Source of the DNA: Urechidicola croceus
GTDB taxonomy: Bacteria > Bacteroidota > Bacteroidia > Flavobacteriales > Flavobacteriaceae
NCBI GenBank assembly: GCA_905181865.1
Contig: CAJIZG010000002.1
Coordinates: 124,001-188,000 of the forward strand
Direction: 5' to 3'
DNA: 64,000 nt
Part shown: positions 45,398-54,936 of the stretch, in pieces
How positions within the stretch are numbered: the stretch's first letter is position 1
Layout of the letters: every line of letters starts with the position of its first letter
Notes under the pieces: generated by a model
The model's input: the letters and a program-made list of their open reading frames with translations, nothing else
Databases searched by the model: none
Told to the model about the DNA's origin: nothing
Translations under genes and position numbers: made by a program

Positions 45398-45916
45398 TCA
45401 AGTAACTTTCAATAAAGCGGATAGTGGACTACCTAGTAAATTTTGGACTATTTTTTTATCTGCTAGATCTAATACTATTGTGAGATAATTCCAATCATTA
45501 TTAACTCGAATATACGTAATATCTGACACCCATTTTTCTCCCAATTTCAAACTATTAAAGTCTCTATTTAATACATTTTCGAATATTGGAAAGGTATGTT
45601 TTGAGTCTGTTGTTACCACAAATTTCCTCTTTAATATACTTTTTAAATTCATTTCTTTCATTAATATTCCAATGTATGAACGAGAATAATTCAAATTCTC
45701 TCGCTCCAACATTTTTTGAATACGGTAACTCCTATAGATTTCTCTACTTTCTTTAAAAAGCGCTTTAATCCTCTCTTTAAGAACTGTTTTAGAAGTTTTG
45801 ACTCTAACCTTATCTTTGTTTTTAAGCCAGCTATAGTAAGCGTTTTTACTTACGTCTATGCATTTACATATCTTCTCAACAGAATAAATATTTACATTCC
45901 CTAAAATGAATGTATA
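45398..45916 (-). pseudogene. Truncated IS3-group transposase OrfB
   Basis: The minus strand reads CKCIDVSKNAYYSWLKNKDK, then SYRIQKMLERENLNYSRSYI, FVVTTDSKHTFPIFENVLN and GEKWVSDITYIRVNNDWNYL, and breaks off after IVLDLADKKIV into unrelated residues. The first catalytic Asp is present; the second Asp and the Glu are gone. Confidence 0.85.
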
Positions 45917-46256
45917 TCCTAATTGTCGCTCTTGGAAAAGATACTTGCCGCCTTTTTTAAGATGTCCCGTTCCATTTTAACATCTCTCAATTCTTTTTTC
46001 AATGCCTTAAGTTCCCGCTCTTCTATGGACAATTCCCTCCTTTTTGAAAAATCACCCATTTTAGATTCATATTCTCTTCGCCAACGATTGATCATATTGA
46101 TCTCTATACCGCATTCATCACTAATTTGACGTGTCTTAATGCCAAACTTTAATAGTTCAACTATAATTACCTTAAATTCATTGTCATACTTTTGTTTTGC
46201 TATAATCAAGTATATAATATTTGTAGGCGTAAAAAAATTGTCTCAATAAAGGTAGA
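45423..46256 (-). mobile_element. Second IS3-group element, internally deleted
   Basis: The right end reads inward as AGTGTCTACCTTTATTGAGA. The left edge near 45423 has AGTGGACTACCTAG, a plausible worn inverted repeat. Between them are an intact OrfA and only the first half of OrfB, so about 400 bp of transposase are missing. It is not autonomous. Confidence 0.6.
45919..46209 (-). CDS. IS3-group transposase OrfA
   Basis: 96 residues: helix-turn-helix (TRQISDECGIEINMINRWRR at about 26-45) and a C-terminal coiled coil (ALKKELRDVKMERDILKKAA). Family OrfA proteins are normally joined to OrfB by -1 frameshifting; here OrfB is truncated, so this gene alone cannot transpose the element. Confidence 0.85.
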   Translation of the reverse strand: MIIAKQKYDNEFKVIIVELLKFGIKTRQISDECGIEINMINRWRREYESKMGDFSKRRELSIEERELKALKKELRDVKMERDILKKAASIFSKSDN

Positions 46257-46322
46257 CACTGCATTGCTTTAGGTAGGTCTTAGTTTGAAGTTTTAAACTG
46301 CACTATTATCTAAAGAAAAGTT

Positions 46323-46354
46323 AAAAGGCGTAGAAAATAAATTCTACGCCTTTT
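46323..46354 (-). terminator. Terminator at the end of the fucose operon
   Basis: AAAAGGCGTAGAA / TTCTACGCCTTTT perfect stem with a 6-base loop, flanked by A and T tracts, 24 bases beyond the stop of the cytochrome lipoprotein gene. Confidence 0.88.
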
Positions 46355-46377
46355 AAAATGTTAATAAGTACTTAACG

Positions 46378-49038
46378 TTATTTTTTTCGTTCTGATAAAT
46401 AAGTAATTAATGAAGCAAACTCTTCAAATGACAATGAGTTTGCTAAACCACCAGGCATCATAGAGGTCTCTAGTTCTTTTCTGTCAATAATATCACCCGT
46501 TTTAATAATAAATTCTTGACCAGCGATATTTCTTAAGGCAACTTTGTCTGCCGTTTCAGCAGTTACAAAACCTGAATATGTTTCGTCTCCTTTTACCGAT
46601 ATTACAACGGAGGAGAACCCTTGAGAAATGGATGCGTTAGGCTTTAAAATAGACTCTGCAATTTGATCTCTTACCATAATAGAACCAATCTGTCCCATAA
46701 ATGGTCCTTTTAGTTTTTCGCCTTTCTTAATACTGTGACAAGCAACACAACCTTGTTGATTAAATAATTTTTGTCCAACTTTAGGATCTCCTTTTATCTT
46801 TGAAATGGCAATCATCACGTCTTCAATGGAGGTTTTTCCTATTTGACCCTTTTTATTTTTAATTTTTTCAAGGTCAATCTTTTTTTCTTTTGCAACAGGA
46901 AACTCTTCATCACCACCAAAGTCAGTAATTCCCATGCGATGTTTTCCATTTAGATTTGCAAAGAATTCTTTTCCTTTCTCATCTGCTTTTTTCCATTCTT
47001 TAGTCAAAAGTGATTTGATTTTAGGAGAAGATTTCCAAGTAATGGCTTTATAGTATGGTCCATGTGTATCTGGACGCGTACTCCACCACCAAGAACCATC
47101 ATAAGGTGCTTCTTCTTTGTAAAGTCTAGAAAGTACGACTAATATTTCTTTTTTAAATGACGTGTTTTTAGAAGCGTTGTAAGCACTTATCAATCCGTTT
47201 ACAGCTTTGCTTGAGTGCATGTATTTTAATGCCCACAATGCCAATTTAGACTCGTTGTTTTTAACTTCCTTAATGCAAGCATCAACAGCATTTAAACTTA
47301 CTAAAGCTTGTACAGCTAAATGAGCAGTTATAATTGGCGAGTTAGGAGTAGCATGAGGTCCTTCCGTTCCTTTTGTTGGTGGTGTCGTTCCATTAGGAAC
47401 TTTGATCTCTAAAAGCGATTTAGCCACTTGTTTTTCCCCTAACCTTCCAAGTCCAATAATAGCACTTGCTTGAACTCTTGGAGAAGAATCTTTAATAGCA
47501 GCGATAAATGGAGCCGTTGGAACGTTTTTTAAATGTGTTTTTCTATCTGCCAACGCTCTCAGCGCAAATTCTTTTACATCTTTGTCTTTAGCTAAAATTA
47601 CTAAAGACGGGATTCCCTTATCTTTTGCAATTTGAGCATATGTAAAGATTGAGGCTACCCTAGTTTCTAGAGATAAATTTGAGTTAGCCGCAATTGCAAG
47701 GGCTGTTTTAGCAGCTTCGCTAGCTGGTCTTGAAATTAATTCTTGTTGTGCACTTAATCGGATAGCCGCTGAATTTGCCTTTAATAAATCTGCAACTTCT
47801 TGCGTTCCTAATTTCTTTAGGTTTGGAAATGCTTTATATTTCCAATCTTTTGGTACTGCTCTTACAACATATCCTTTATCTGGGTTACCGGAATATCCAG
47901 CGCCGTCCCAAGCACTCATGTACAAACGTCCAGAAGCATCAACGTCTAAGTCTGTTATTTGAGCCAACTTGATAAATTGTTCTTCAGTTTGTTTAAAACT
48001 TGCTCCATCAGGAGTAACGCGATGAATAAATAATTGACTTCTTCCCCAGTCAGCCATCATCGGAACTTTATTGTATTTGTCAGGCCAATTATCATCATCC
48101 ATAAATAAAGATCCAGTACCTGATCCTCCTCCTACGTCAATTAGAGCAGGTAGTATTTCATCTGTAAAATGCTTGAATAAAATAGGATATCCGTATTCAC
48201 CAGATTGAATGTGGTGTGCAAAACGGATATTCCATCCACCACCATCATTCGTATTTCCACGTGTATAGATGTTCATAAATGGATCGATCGCAACATCATA
48301 AATATTTCTCATACCATGTGTATAAACTTCCATTTCAGTTCCGTCAGGACGAACACGAACAATTCCTCCACCTAACATGGTCATTTTTTTACCAGTACGA
48401 TCTGTGGCATTATGGAAACCAAAGTCACCTACGGCAATATAAATCCAACCATCAATTCCTAATCTAATTCCGTTCGTCGCGTGATCTGTTCCTCGTTTAA
48501 TTACATATGCAGGAGAACAGATACTTTCGATAATTGGTTTTGAAGGACCATCTGCAATACCGTCATTATTAGCATCTTCAAAAACAACTAAATCCATACC
48601 CGTAGCAATTCCAGTTTCTTCAGAGAAAGTAGTATGTAAAACGTATAGTTTAGTGCCTAAAGAAATGATACCCCTAGGATTATTTACTTTTGCAAAAACA
48701 GTATGCTTGTCAACTTCACCATCGTTATTAGTGTCTACTAACTTAACGATACTTCCCATATCTGGTTTTTTCCCAAGAGACCCCATCATATCTACCCCTA
48801 CAAAAACTTCACCAGTTGGTGCCACTGCTATACAAGCAGGACTTGGAGTAATATCTGGACCCGTAAACTGAGATATGATAATATCTGTTGGGTTTTTAAA
48901 TTCCTCTTTGGCTTCTTCTTTCTTTGAGTCTTCTTCCTCTTTTGGAGCAGGTTCTGTACAATTTGTTAGTAAGACAGCAACCATTCCAAAAAGAAATAAT
49001 TTTAAAAATTGAGTTTTAAGATCGTTCATTGTATGCAT
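46378..49038 (-). CDS. Lipoprotein with beta-propeller, HEAT-like repeats and C-terminal cytochrome c domain
   Basis: 886 residues; a signal peptide with lipobox VLLTNC (about Cys27), so lipid-anchored in the envelope. Residues about 50-400 form a PQQ-dehydrogenase-like beta-propeller (PACIAVAPTGEVFVGVDMMG; NPRGIISLGTKLYVL). Residues about 430-640 carry HEAT-like helical repeats. The C-terminal domain has one haem-binding motif, CVACH (about 764-768), as in PVC-type haem-binding proteins (DUF7133-like). It probably oxidises an exported sugar or polyol derivative and passes electrons to an envelope acceptor; the substrate is unknown. It is the last gene of the fucose-transport operon. Confidence 0.85.
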   Translation of the reverse strand: MHTMNDLKTQFLKLFLFGMVAVLLTNCTEPAPKEEEDSKKEEAKEEFKNPTDIIISQFTGPDITPSPACIAVAPTGEVFVGVDMMGSLGKKPDMGSIVKLVDTNNDGEVDKHTVFAKVNNPRGIISLGTKLYVLHTTFSEETGIATGMDLVVFEDANNDGIADGPSKPIIESICSPAYVIKRGTDHATNGIRLGIDGWIYIAVGDFGFHNATDRTGKKMTMLGGGIVRVRPDGTEMEVYTHGMRNIYDVAIDPFMNIYTRGNTNDGGGWNIRFAHHIQSGEYGYPILFKHFTDEILPALIDVGGGSGTGSLFMDDDNWPDKYNKVPMMADWGRSQLFIHRVTPDGASFKQTEEQFIKLAQITDLDVDASGRLYMSAWDGAGYSGNPDKGYVVRAVPKDWKYKAFPNLKKLGTQEVADLLKANSAAIRLSAQQELISRPASEAAKTALAIAANSNLSLETRVASIFTYAQIAKDKGIPSLVILAKDKDVKEFALRALADRKTHLKNVPTAPFIAAIKDSSPRVQASAIIGLGRLGEKQVAKSLLEIKVPNGTTPPTKGTEGPHATPNSPIITAHLAVQALVSLNAVDACIKEVKNNESKLALWALKYMHSSKAVNGLISAYNASKNTSFKKEILVVLSRLYKEEAPYDGSWWWSTRPDTHGPYYKAITWKSSPKIKSLLTKEWKKADEKGKEFFANLNGKHRMGITDFGGDEEFPVAKEKKIDLEKIKNKKGQIGKTSIEDVMIAISKIKGDPKVGQKLFNQQGCVACHSIKKGEKLKGPFMGQIGSIMVRDQIAESILKPNASISQGFSSVVISVKGDETYSGFVTAETADKVALRNIAGQEFIIKTGDIIDRKELETSMMPGGLANSLSFEEFASLITYLSERKK

Positions 49039-49084
49039 TTGTTTTAACTCGCAAAATTTACATTATCTTTAGCATTGAATATGT

Positions 49085-49420
49085 TTAGCATTCTAATTCA
49101 AAAATTTTCTCCATTAAGAGCCACTTTTCTCCTTCTTTTGCACTTGGTAAAGCTTGCTGGTAATTCCACATAAGATCTTCCCAATCTTGTACCCGTTTAT
49201 TTTCAGTATCCATGGTCGTCTTTCTTTCGAAAGTAAAGGTTTCGTCAGCCTCTAAAATCATGAATAATCGATTTTCAATACAATAGATTTCTAAATTTTC
49301 AATACCAGAATCTTTAATGCTAGCCGTGATTTCTGGCCATATTTTTTCGTGATATTTTTTATATTCTGCCATTAAAACTGGATCGTCGATTAAATCGAGT
49401 GCTAAACAATATCTTTTCAT
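49085..49420 (-). CDS. L-rhamnose/L-fucose mutarotase (RhaM family)
   Basis: 111 residues of the RhaM (DUF718) fold: MKRYCLALDLIDDPVLMAEY, HEKIWPEITASIKDSG with the catalytic His, and YCIENRLFMILEADE. It interconverts sugar anomers. In this operon L-fucose is the likely substrate, so it would stand in for the unrelated FucU. It lies just after fucP. Confidence 0.85.
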   Translation of the reverse strand: MKRYCLALDLIDDPVLMAEYKKYHEKIWPEITASIKDSGIENLEIYCIENRLFMILEADETFTFERKTTMDTENKRVQDWEDLMWNYQQALPSAKEGEKWLLMEKIFELEC

Positions 49421-49436
49421 ATTATGTTATAATTTA

Positions 49437-50777
49437 TTAAACTGTTTTTGATTCGTATTTTTTAAATACATTTTGTCCGTACCAAGCGATATATACAAAA
49501 CAAAGTAAAGGCAAAATAAATGAAAAGTTTACTTCAGAAACCCCCATAATGGTAGTATCTGCCACGCCGTTTCCACCAACATCAATAATCATCCCTTGAA
49601 ACATTGGTAAAAGTGCTCCACCAACAATTGCCATAATCAGACCAGCCGACCCTACTTTTGATTGTTCTTCTGTTAAATCTCCTAAAGCAATACCATAAAT
49701 AGTAGGGAACATTAAAGACATGCAAAATGAAATCCCGACTAAACTGTATAAACCTGTTATGCCTTGTATAAATATTGTTCCCGTAACAAATACTCCAGCT
49801 AATAAAGCAAAAGACATTAATAATTTTCCTGAACTCAAAAAGCGTAACATATAAGTTCCTACAGCACGACCAACTGTAAATAGTATAAAAGCCATAAATT
49901 GATAAAAGAATACATCGACTTTCTCGTATCCATTTATGTCAGCGTTCGCTAAATCAAGAGCTTCAGCATATTGATAAATATAGGTCCAAGTCATAATTTG
50001 TGCCCCTACATATAATATTTGAGCAACTACACCTAAAACATATTTTTTGTTTTTAATTAAAATTAAAAAGGTATCACCAATACTTGGCATTTCTCCTTCT
50101 TCTTTAGACTGCGGCATTTTACTTACCAAAAACAGTACAAAAACGGCAGTAATAACTAAACCTAAAACAACATAAGGATCACGTATTACTGCTAAATCCG
50201 AAACTCTAATCATGGTTCTTTTTACTTCATCCAAAGCAGCAAAATCCGAAATGTCATCTGACAATAAATTATCGTAAACAAAGTATTTAGCCACAAGTAA
50301 ACCTGCGATTAACCCAACAGGGTTAAAAGCTTGCGCTAAATTTAGACGTTGTGTTGCAGTCTTTTTTGCACCCATTGCTAGAATATATGGATTTGCAGCG
50401 GTTTCCAAAAATGCCAATCCAAAGGTTAAAATATACAAGCCTAAACAGAAAAACCAGAATTGTTCTGTGATAGCGGCTGGATAAAATAATAAAGCCCCAC
50501 CAGCATATAATCCGAGACCTATTAATATCCCTACTTTATAAGAATATTTTCGCATAAACATGGCTGCTGGTAATGCCATACAAAAGTACCCTCCATAAAA
50601 TGCCATCTGCACCCAAGAGGCCTGTGTATTGGACAATTCTAAAACTTTTTTAAAGGCCTGTACCATTGGATCTGTAACTGCATTTGCAAATCCCCATAAG
50701 GCAAACAATAATGTTACTAGAATAAATGGAATTAAAATTTTCTTTTCAACAACTGGAATTTTCTTTACTTCTGACAT
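49437..50777 (-). CDS. fucP: L-fucose:H+ symporter FucP-like (MFS)
   Basis: 446 residues, twelve predicted membrane spans. The N-terminal motif FALWGFANAVTDPMVQAFKK (about 20-39) with an acidic residue in TM1, FYGGYFCMALPAAMFMRKYS and GLAFLETAANPYILAMG (about 118-134) match FucP. It imports L-fucose across the inner membrane. The flanking fucose dehydrogenase and mutarotase genes support fucose rather than glucose/galactose as substrate. Confidence 0.9.
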   Translation of the reverse strand: MSEVKKIPVVEKKILIPFILVTLLFALWGFANAVTDPMVQAFKKVLELSNTQASWVQMAFYGGYFCMALPAAMFMRKYSYKVGILIGLGLYAGGALLFYPAAITEQFWFFCLGLYILTFGLAFLETAANPYILAMGAKKTATQRLNLAQAFNPVGLIAGLLVAKYFVYDNLLSDDISDFAALDEVKRTMIRVSDLAVIRDPYVVLGLVITAVFVLFLVSKMPQSKEEGEMPSIGDTFLILIKNKKYVLGVVAQILYVGAQIMTWTYIYQYAEALDLANADINGYEKVDVFFYQFMAFILFTVGRAVGTYMLRFLSSGKLLMSFALLAGVFVTGTIFIQGITGLYSLVGISFCMSLMFPTIYGIALGDLTEEQSKVGSAGLIMAIVGGALLPMFQGMIIDVGGNGVADTTIMGVSEVNFSFILPLLCFVYIAWYGQNVFKKYESKTV

Positions 50778-50810
50778 TTTATGATTCGTTTAGTTAGTAT
50801 TAGTTTTTTA

Positions 50811-51590
50811 TTATAAAGCTCTGTCTAAATGGGTGTATCCACCATCTACATATAGTAATTGGCCTGTGGTATGACTTGATTTGTTTGACAATAAGAAAGC
50901 AACGGTATCTGCAATTTCTGCTACTGTAGTCATTCTGTTTTCTAAAGGAATGTTTTTTATAATTCCTTCTAATTTTTCTTCAGAATTATCAAAGGTTTTA
51001 ATCCACCAGTCATATTGGGGTGTATAGCATTCCGCTACAATAAGAGCATTTACGCGAATACTGTAAGGCAATAATTCTAAAGCCCATTCTCTTGTAAGTG
51101 AATTTCTTCCTCCGTTGGAAGCGGCATAGCCTGAAGTTCCTCCTTGTCCTGTTATAGAAGTTTTTGATCCAATGTTTACGATCGCTCCTTTGCTCTTTTT
51201 AAGTTCTGGTAACGCATGATGCGCCATTAAATAATAATGCACTAGATTTTTTTGCAAAGAAGCCATAAAGTCTTCATAGTTTCCGTTTTCTAATCCCACA
51301 CCGTCGTTCACTCCTGCATTATTTACCAATCCGTCAATGCGTCCATATTTTTCAATTACAGAATCTACAGCAGCTTTACATTCTTCTGGTTTGGTTAATT
51401 CTGCAAAAGCATAAAATACTTCGGCACCTTTATCTTCAAAACCTTTGGCTACTTCTAAAATGCTTTCTTTGTTTCGGCTTACGATAACTGGAATTGCTTC
51501 TTCACGTATTAAAGATTCTACAATTCCCAAGCCAATTCCCTTGGAGCCTCCCGTAACTATTATGACCTTATTTTTTAATTGTAAATCCAT
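50811..51590 (-). CDS. Short-chain dehydrogenase, probable L-fucose dehydrogenase
   Basis: 259 residues, SDR fold: TGGSKGIGLGIVE (about 13-25) for NAD(P), NNAGVNDGVG (about 90) and a C-terminal YVDGGYTHLDRAL. In this cluster it should oxidise L-fucose to L-fucono-lactone. The active-site region reads GYAASNGGRN, i.e. Tyr-x3-Asn instead of the standard Tyr-x3-Lys. Whether this is a feature of the subfamily or a mutation cannot be settled here. It sits 10 bases after the lactonase gene. Confidence 0.83.
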   Translation of the reverse strand: MDLQLKNKVIIVTGGSKGIGLGIVESLIREEAIPVIVSRNKESILEVAKGFEDKGAEVFYAFAELTKPEECKAAVDSVIEKYGRIDGLVNNAGVNDGVGLENGNYEDFMASLQKNLVHYYLMAHHALPELKKSKGAIVNIGSKTSITGQGGTSGYAASNGGRNSLTREWALELLPYSIRVNALIVAECYTPQYDWWIKTFDNSEEKLEGIIKNIPLENRMTTVAEIADTVAFLLSNKSSHTTGQLLYVDGGYTHLDRAL

Positions 51591-51600
51591 TTATTTGGTG

Positions 51601-52431
51601 TTAGTAATTTAAATTATACACTCTTATGGCGTTTTCACCCATTATTTTTTGTTGTTCTTCTTCCGTAAATTTTGCAATATAATTTCGAAGAAAAGCTACT
51701 TGTTCTTTATAAGTTGCCGCTAATGTACAAACGGGCCAATCTGATCCATAAAGCAATCTATCTGCACCAAATGCAGTTGTTACTACATCTAGATAAGGAA
51801 TGAATTCCTCTAATTTCCAATCTTGCCAATCAGCCTCGGTAAACATACCAGATAACTTGCACGTTATATTTGAAAAACTCGCCAATGTAATAATATTTTC
51901 TTTCCACCCCTCAATTTTGCCTGACTTTATATAAGGTTTGGCAATATGATCTAACACAAACTGTACATCTGGAAACTTTTGAACCAACTGAATAGCAGAT
52001 TTTAATTGGTTTGGGAAGATGAGAATATCGTACACCAAATTATATTTATGAAGTTTTGAGATGCCATATTGGAATGCTTCCCCTTGCATAAAATCTTCTG
52101 ATTCTGATTGAACAATATGTCGAATAGCCTTTAATTTTTTAAATTTCGAAAAGTGACCTAGTCGATCTTCAATATTATCGGCTCTTAAATCTAACCAACC
52201 AATAACACCTTTTATTTCCTCGTTTTTTGAAGCTAAACCTAGTAAGAATAGCGTTTCTTCTTCTGACTGATCAGCCTGAACGGCAACACACCCATCGATG
52301 CTGTTATCTCTTAAAAGGGGAATTAAGTCTTTTGGAAGAAAATCTCTGCGAATTGATTTCATAGATTCATCCATCCAACTATCACGTATGGGATTGTACT
52401 TCCAAAAATGTTGATGCGAGTCGATTTGCAT
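51601..52431 (-). CDS. Amidohydrolase-family L-fuconolactonase
   Basis: 276 residues of the amidohydrolase-2 family: MQIDSHQHFWKYNPIRDSWM (N-terminal metal site), VLDHIAKPYIKSG (about 173) and LLYGSDWPVCTLAA (about 230-243). The family includes L-fucono-1,5-lactonase and rhamnonolactonase. Context gives L-fucono-lactone to L-fuconate. It is the first gene of the operon that ends in the cytochrome lipoprotein. Confidence 0.88.
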   Translation of the reverse strand: MQIDSHQHFWKYNPIRDSWMDESMKSIRRDFLPKDLIPLLRDNSIDGCVAVQADQSEEETLFLLGLASKNEEIKGVIGWLDLRADNIEDRLGHFSKFKKLKAIRHIVQSESEDFMQGEAFQYGISKLHKYNLVYDILIFPNQLKSAIQLVQKFPDVQFVLDHIAKPYIKSGKIEGWKENIITLASFSNITCKLSGMFTEADWQDWKLEEFIPYLDVVTTAFGADRLLYGSDWPVCTLAATYKEQVAFLRNYIAKFTEEEQQKIMGENAIRVYNLNY

Positions 52432-52726
52432 AGTGGGCTTTATATATTAATTAGTTGAGCTTTGAAAAATAGTAATTTGTCAAATCAGTAAAAGTGAATA
52501 AAAGTACTAAAAATATTATTTTCGATTACAATAATACATTTTAAATAGACTTGAACCTTTGACAAATTGAGCCATTATTGATACTTATTTTGCAGGGATG
52601 TAAAAAAGATTCACCGTTCTAGCGAGATAATTGGACTAGATAATTAGTTTTTACACGTAGAAATCTGTACAATTTATAAGGGAGTATGAATCAGTTTTAT
52701 TACACTTTGAATCATAAGGCCCTTTT
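52432..52726. other. Non-coding gap between the two fucose transcription units
   Basis: About 295 AT-rich bases between the lactonase start and the GH31 stop. I see no gene, no clear TAnnTTTG on the minus strand and no strong hairpin. It must hold the promoter for the lactonase-fucP unit unless that unit is read through from GH31. Confidence 0.5.
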
Positions 52727-54898
52727 TTATTTAGTCATAAAGTTCCAATTAATAATACCGTAAGACCATGTTTCCCTCTCTGTTATCTTAGATACACTTC
52801 CTTTTAATTTGCCTTTCTGCACAGTTGTTTTTAAAACTTTTTGAGTATAAGAACCTTCTTCATAATCATAAGATTTTCCATCATCATCATACAAAACAAA
52901 TTCATTTGGCTGATTGCCATATACACGAACTTCCAAGGTAGTATCGTTACCCCATTCAGAGGTATTTCTAATTTGTTTCATCATCGGAATAATAGCACCA
53001 TCCTTAACATACAAGGGAATTTTATCTAAACCATGACTTGCAGTAATAATGCCTCCATTACCAATAAGTTCACCTGTGTAAAAATCATACCATTTCCCTT
53101 TAGGTAAAACTACTGTTCGTGTTTTTTGACCGGCAAACATTGGAGCGACTAACATGCTCTCACCCATCATATACTGATTTTTAATTTCCTTCTTCAAGGC
53201 CGCTACATATGGATTGTCCGTTGAATTTAAATCGCCTTGTTCTATTATTTCTGGGATATTCGTAAATCCTTCTTCCATGGCCATCGCTCTAAATGGAGGG
53301 ATACCCTTGAAATAATATTCAGAAAAAGCAGTATAGATATATGGTAATAATTGCATTCTTAAAAATGCCACATCCTGACAATATTCATATACTTCTGGAT
53401 AAGACCAAGGTTTGGTGCCATCTGCCCAAGCATTAATCATTGCCATCGGAGAAAAACAAACAGATTGCATACGTCGAATCCAATCTTCTGAAGAACCTGA
53501 ACTTCTTACTTCTGGCGTCCAAAGTACTCCAGCAAAACTGCTGTTTATTAAAGCGGTTATAAAATCTTCGTGTTTGTAGTAATCATTGTAGATAACGTAT
53601 GGGAGTGAAACGGAACCTACATTTCCTGCTCTAACCAAACCATAGGTTCTTGTATTTTGTTTTCTGTACATATCAGCACTCCATTTTTGAGTCAATGTAC
53701 CATAAATGGAACGCATCGTTTCACCGTCTAATCCTGATGGAAACTGCGCATAATCTGGCCACAGCCATCTGTCAAAGCCATCTACTTCATCAATTTTTAA
53801 ACCACTAATACCTAACGAAACCACATTCTTTTCAAACTGATCAGTCATAATTTTATGTGCTTCTGGTACTAAAAAATCAGGAACAATCCCTGTCCAAACT
53901 GTATGAGTTGCTGTAAAGGGTTTAATTTTTTCATATATAGAAGAACTTGGAGAAACATATGGATTGATCCATGAATTTAAATGAATTCCCTGTTTAGCCA
54001 TGCTTTCAACGAATGGTTTCGGATTTGGAAAACGTGTTTTATCCCATTCAAAAGTACAAGGGTACGATTTACTGTGCCATCCTGGTTCTAATCCAACAAC
54101 ATCAATTGGAAAATTATTTTTAACGAAGCTATCTACTTCCTCTTGAACTTCTTTTTCACCGTACAATGTTGGTGTTCTTTGCCAAAAACCAAGGCCCCAT
54201 TTTGGAGGAATAAAACCTCCACCACAATACAAGTTAAATCGTTGTACCGTTTCTTGAATATTTTTTCCAGCGAATAGAATTAATTCAACGCCATCATCTG
54301 GAATTATGATCTCAATATTATCTGATTTTGGCTGAGCAGTCCATTTCTTATCTGTATTTCTATCTCGCGATGTAGCAGGGCTCTTGCTGTCTTTTGTAAC
54401 GCCAGTACCCATATAAACATCGATATATTTGGCAGAATTTATTAAGAGCCCATAACCGCTTGTAGAAACAAAAAAGGGTGTTGGAGCGTGTGTTCTTCCG
54501 TTGTCTTTACCTCCATAATGATCCATGTGCAAGCGCATAATTCGACCGCGTTGTTCTACCGTTTTAAAATTTAAACCTAACCCAAATATTCTTTCGCCAT
54601 CTTCTAAGGGGAGGCGTATGTAGGTTTTTCCGTTTTTAGAAAATGCTTTGATTTCGGTTTTCTCTAGTGGAAATTTTGATCCTTCAATTTTTGCCAAGTC
54701 TTCTTCGCGAGGTGAAGAACCAGAGGTATTTAATAAATTCACTTCTTGAGGTTGGTTTACGACCGATTTCCAAACCCCATTATAAGATTCTGTCCAAGTA
54801 GGATTGTCATTAAAATCGCTTAAGAATGTGTTGTTCTCTTGTGCTTCACAAGGCCAAAGAAGTCCAGTAAAAAGTACTAATAGTGTAATTTTGTACAT
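52727..54898 (-). CDS. Glycoside hydrolase family 31 (alpha-glucosidase/alpha-xylosidase-like), exported
   Basis: 723 residues with a signal peptide (LLVLFTGLLWPCEAQ). GH31 landmarks: EDGERIFGLGLNF (N-terminal beta domain), GLGFWQRTPTLYGEKEV (barrel start at about 235), catalytic nucleophile in GLKIDEVDGFDRWLWPD (about 359-375), acid/base region LWTPEVRSSGSS (about 455), and the C-terminal YVKDGAIIPMM and FVLYDDDGKSYDYEEG. It may release a sugar attached to a fucan side chain; the exact linkage is unknown. It is read with the lower fucose genes upstream of it. Confidence 0.9.
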   Translation of the reverse strand: MYKITLLVLFTGLLWPCEAQENNTFLSDFNDNPTWTESYNGVWKSVVNQPQEVNLLNTSGSSPREEDLAKIEGSKFPLEKTEIKAFSKNGKTYIRLPLEDGERIFGLGLNFKTVEQRGRIMRLHMDHYGGKDNGRTHAPTPFFVSTSGYGLLINSAKYIDVYMGTGVTKDSKSPATSRDRNTDKKWTAQPKSDNIEIIIPDDGVELILFAGKNIQETVQRFNLYCGGGFIPPKWGLGFWQRTPTLYGEKEVQEEVDSFVKNNFPIDVVGLEPGWHSKSYPCTFEWDKTRFPNPKPFVESMAKQGIHLNSWINPYVSPSSSIYEKIKPFTATHTVWTGIVPDFLVPEAHKIMTDQFEKNVVSLGISGLKIDEVDGFDRWLWPDYAQFPSGLDGETMRSIYGTLTQKWSADMYRKQNTRTYGLVRAGNVGSVSLPYVIYNDYYKHEDFITALINSSFAGVLWTPEVRSSGSSEDWIRRMQSVCFSPMAMINAWADGTKPWSYPEVYEYCQDVAFLRMQLLPYIYTAFSEYYFKGIPPFRAMAMEEGFTNIPEIIEQGDLNSTDNPYVAALKKEIKNQYMMGESMLVAPMFAGQKTRTVVLPKGKWYDFYTGELIGNGGIITASHGLDKIPLYVKDGAIIPMMKQIRNTSEWGNDTTLEVRVYGNQPNEFVLYDDDGKSYDYEEGSYTQKVLKTTVQKGKLKGSVSKITERETWSYGIINWNFMTK

Positions 54899-54936
54899 AG
54901 CCTGTTCTTTATATGTCTATTCAAATTGATGTGAAT

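Noticed and set aside
43725-46209. Possible mobile island with cargo between the two IS elements
   Set aside because: Only the OmpA-like gene fragment lies between them, with no cargo gene, so a composite transposon is not supported.
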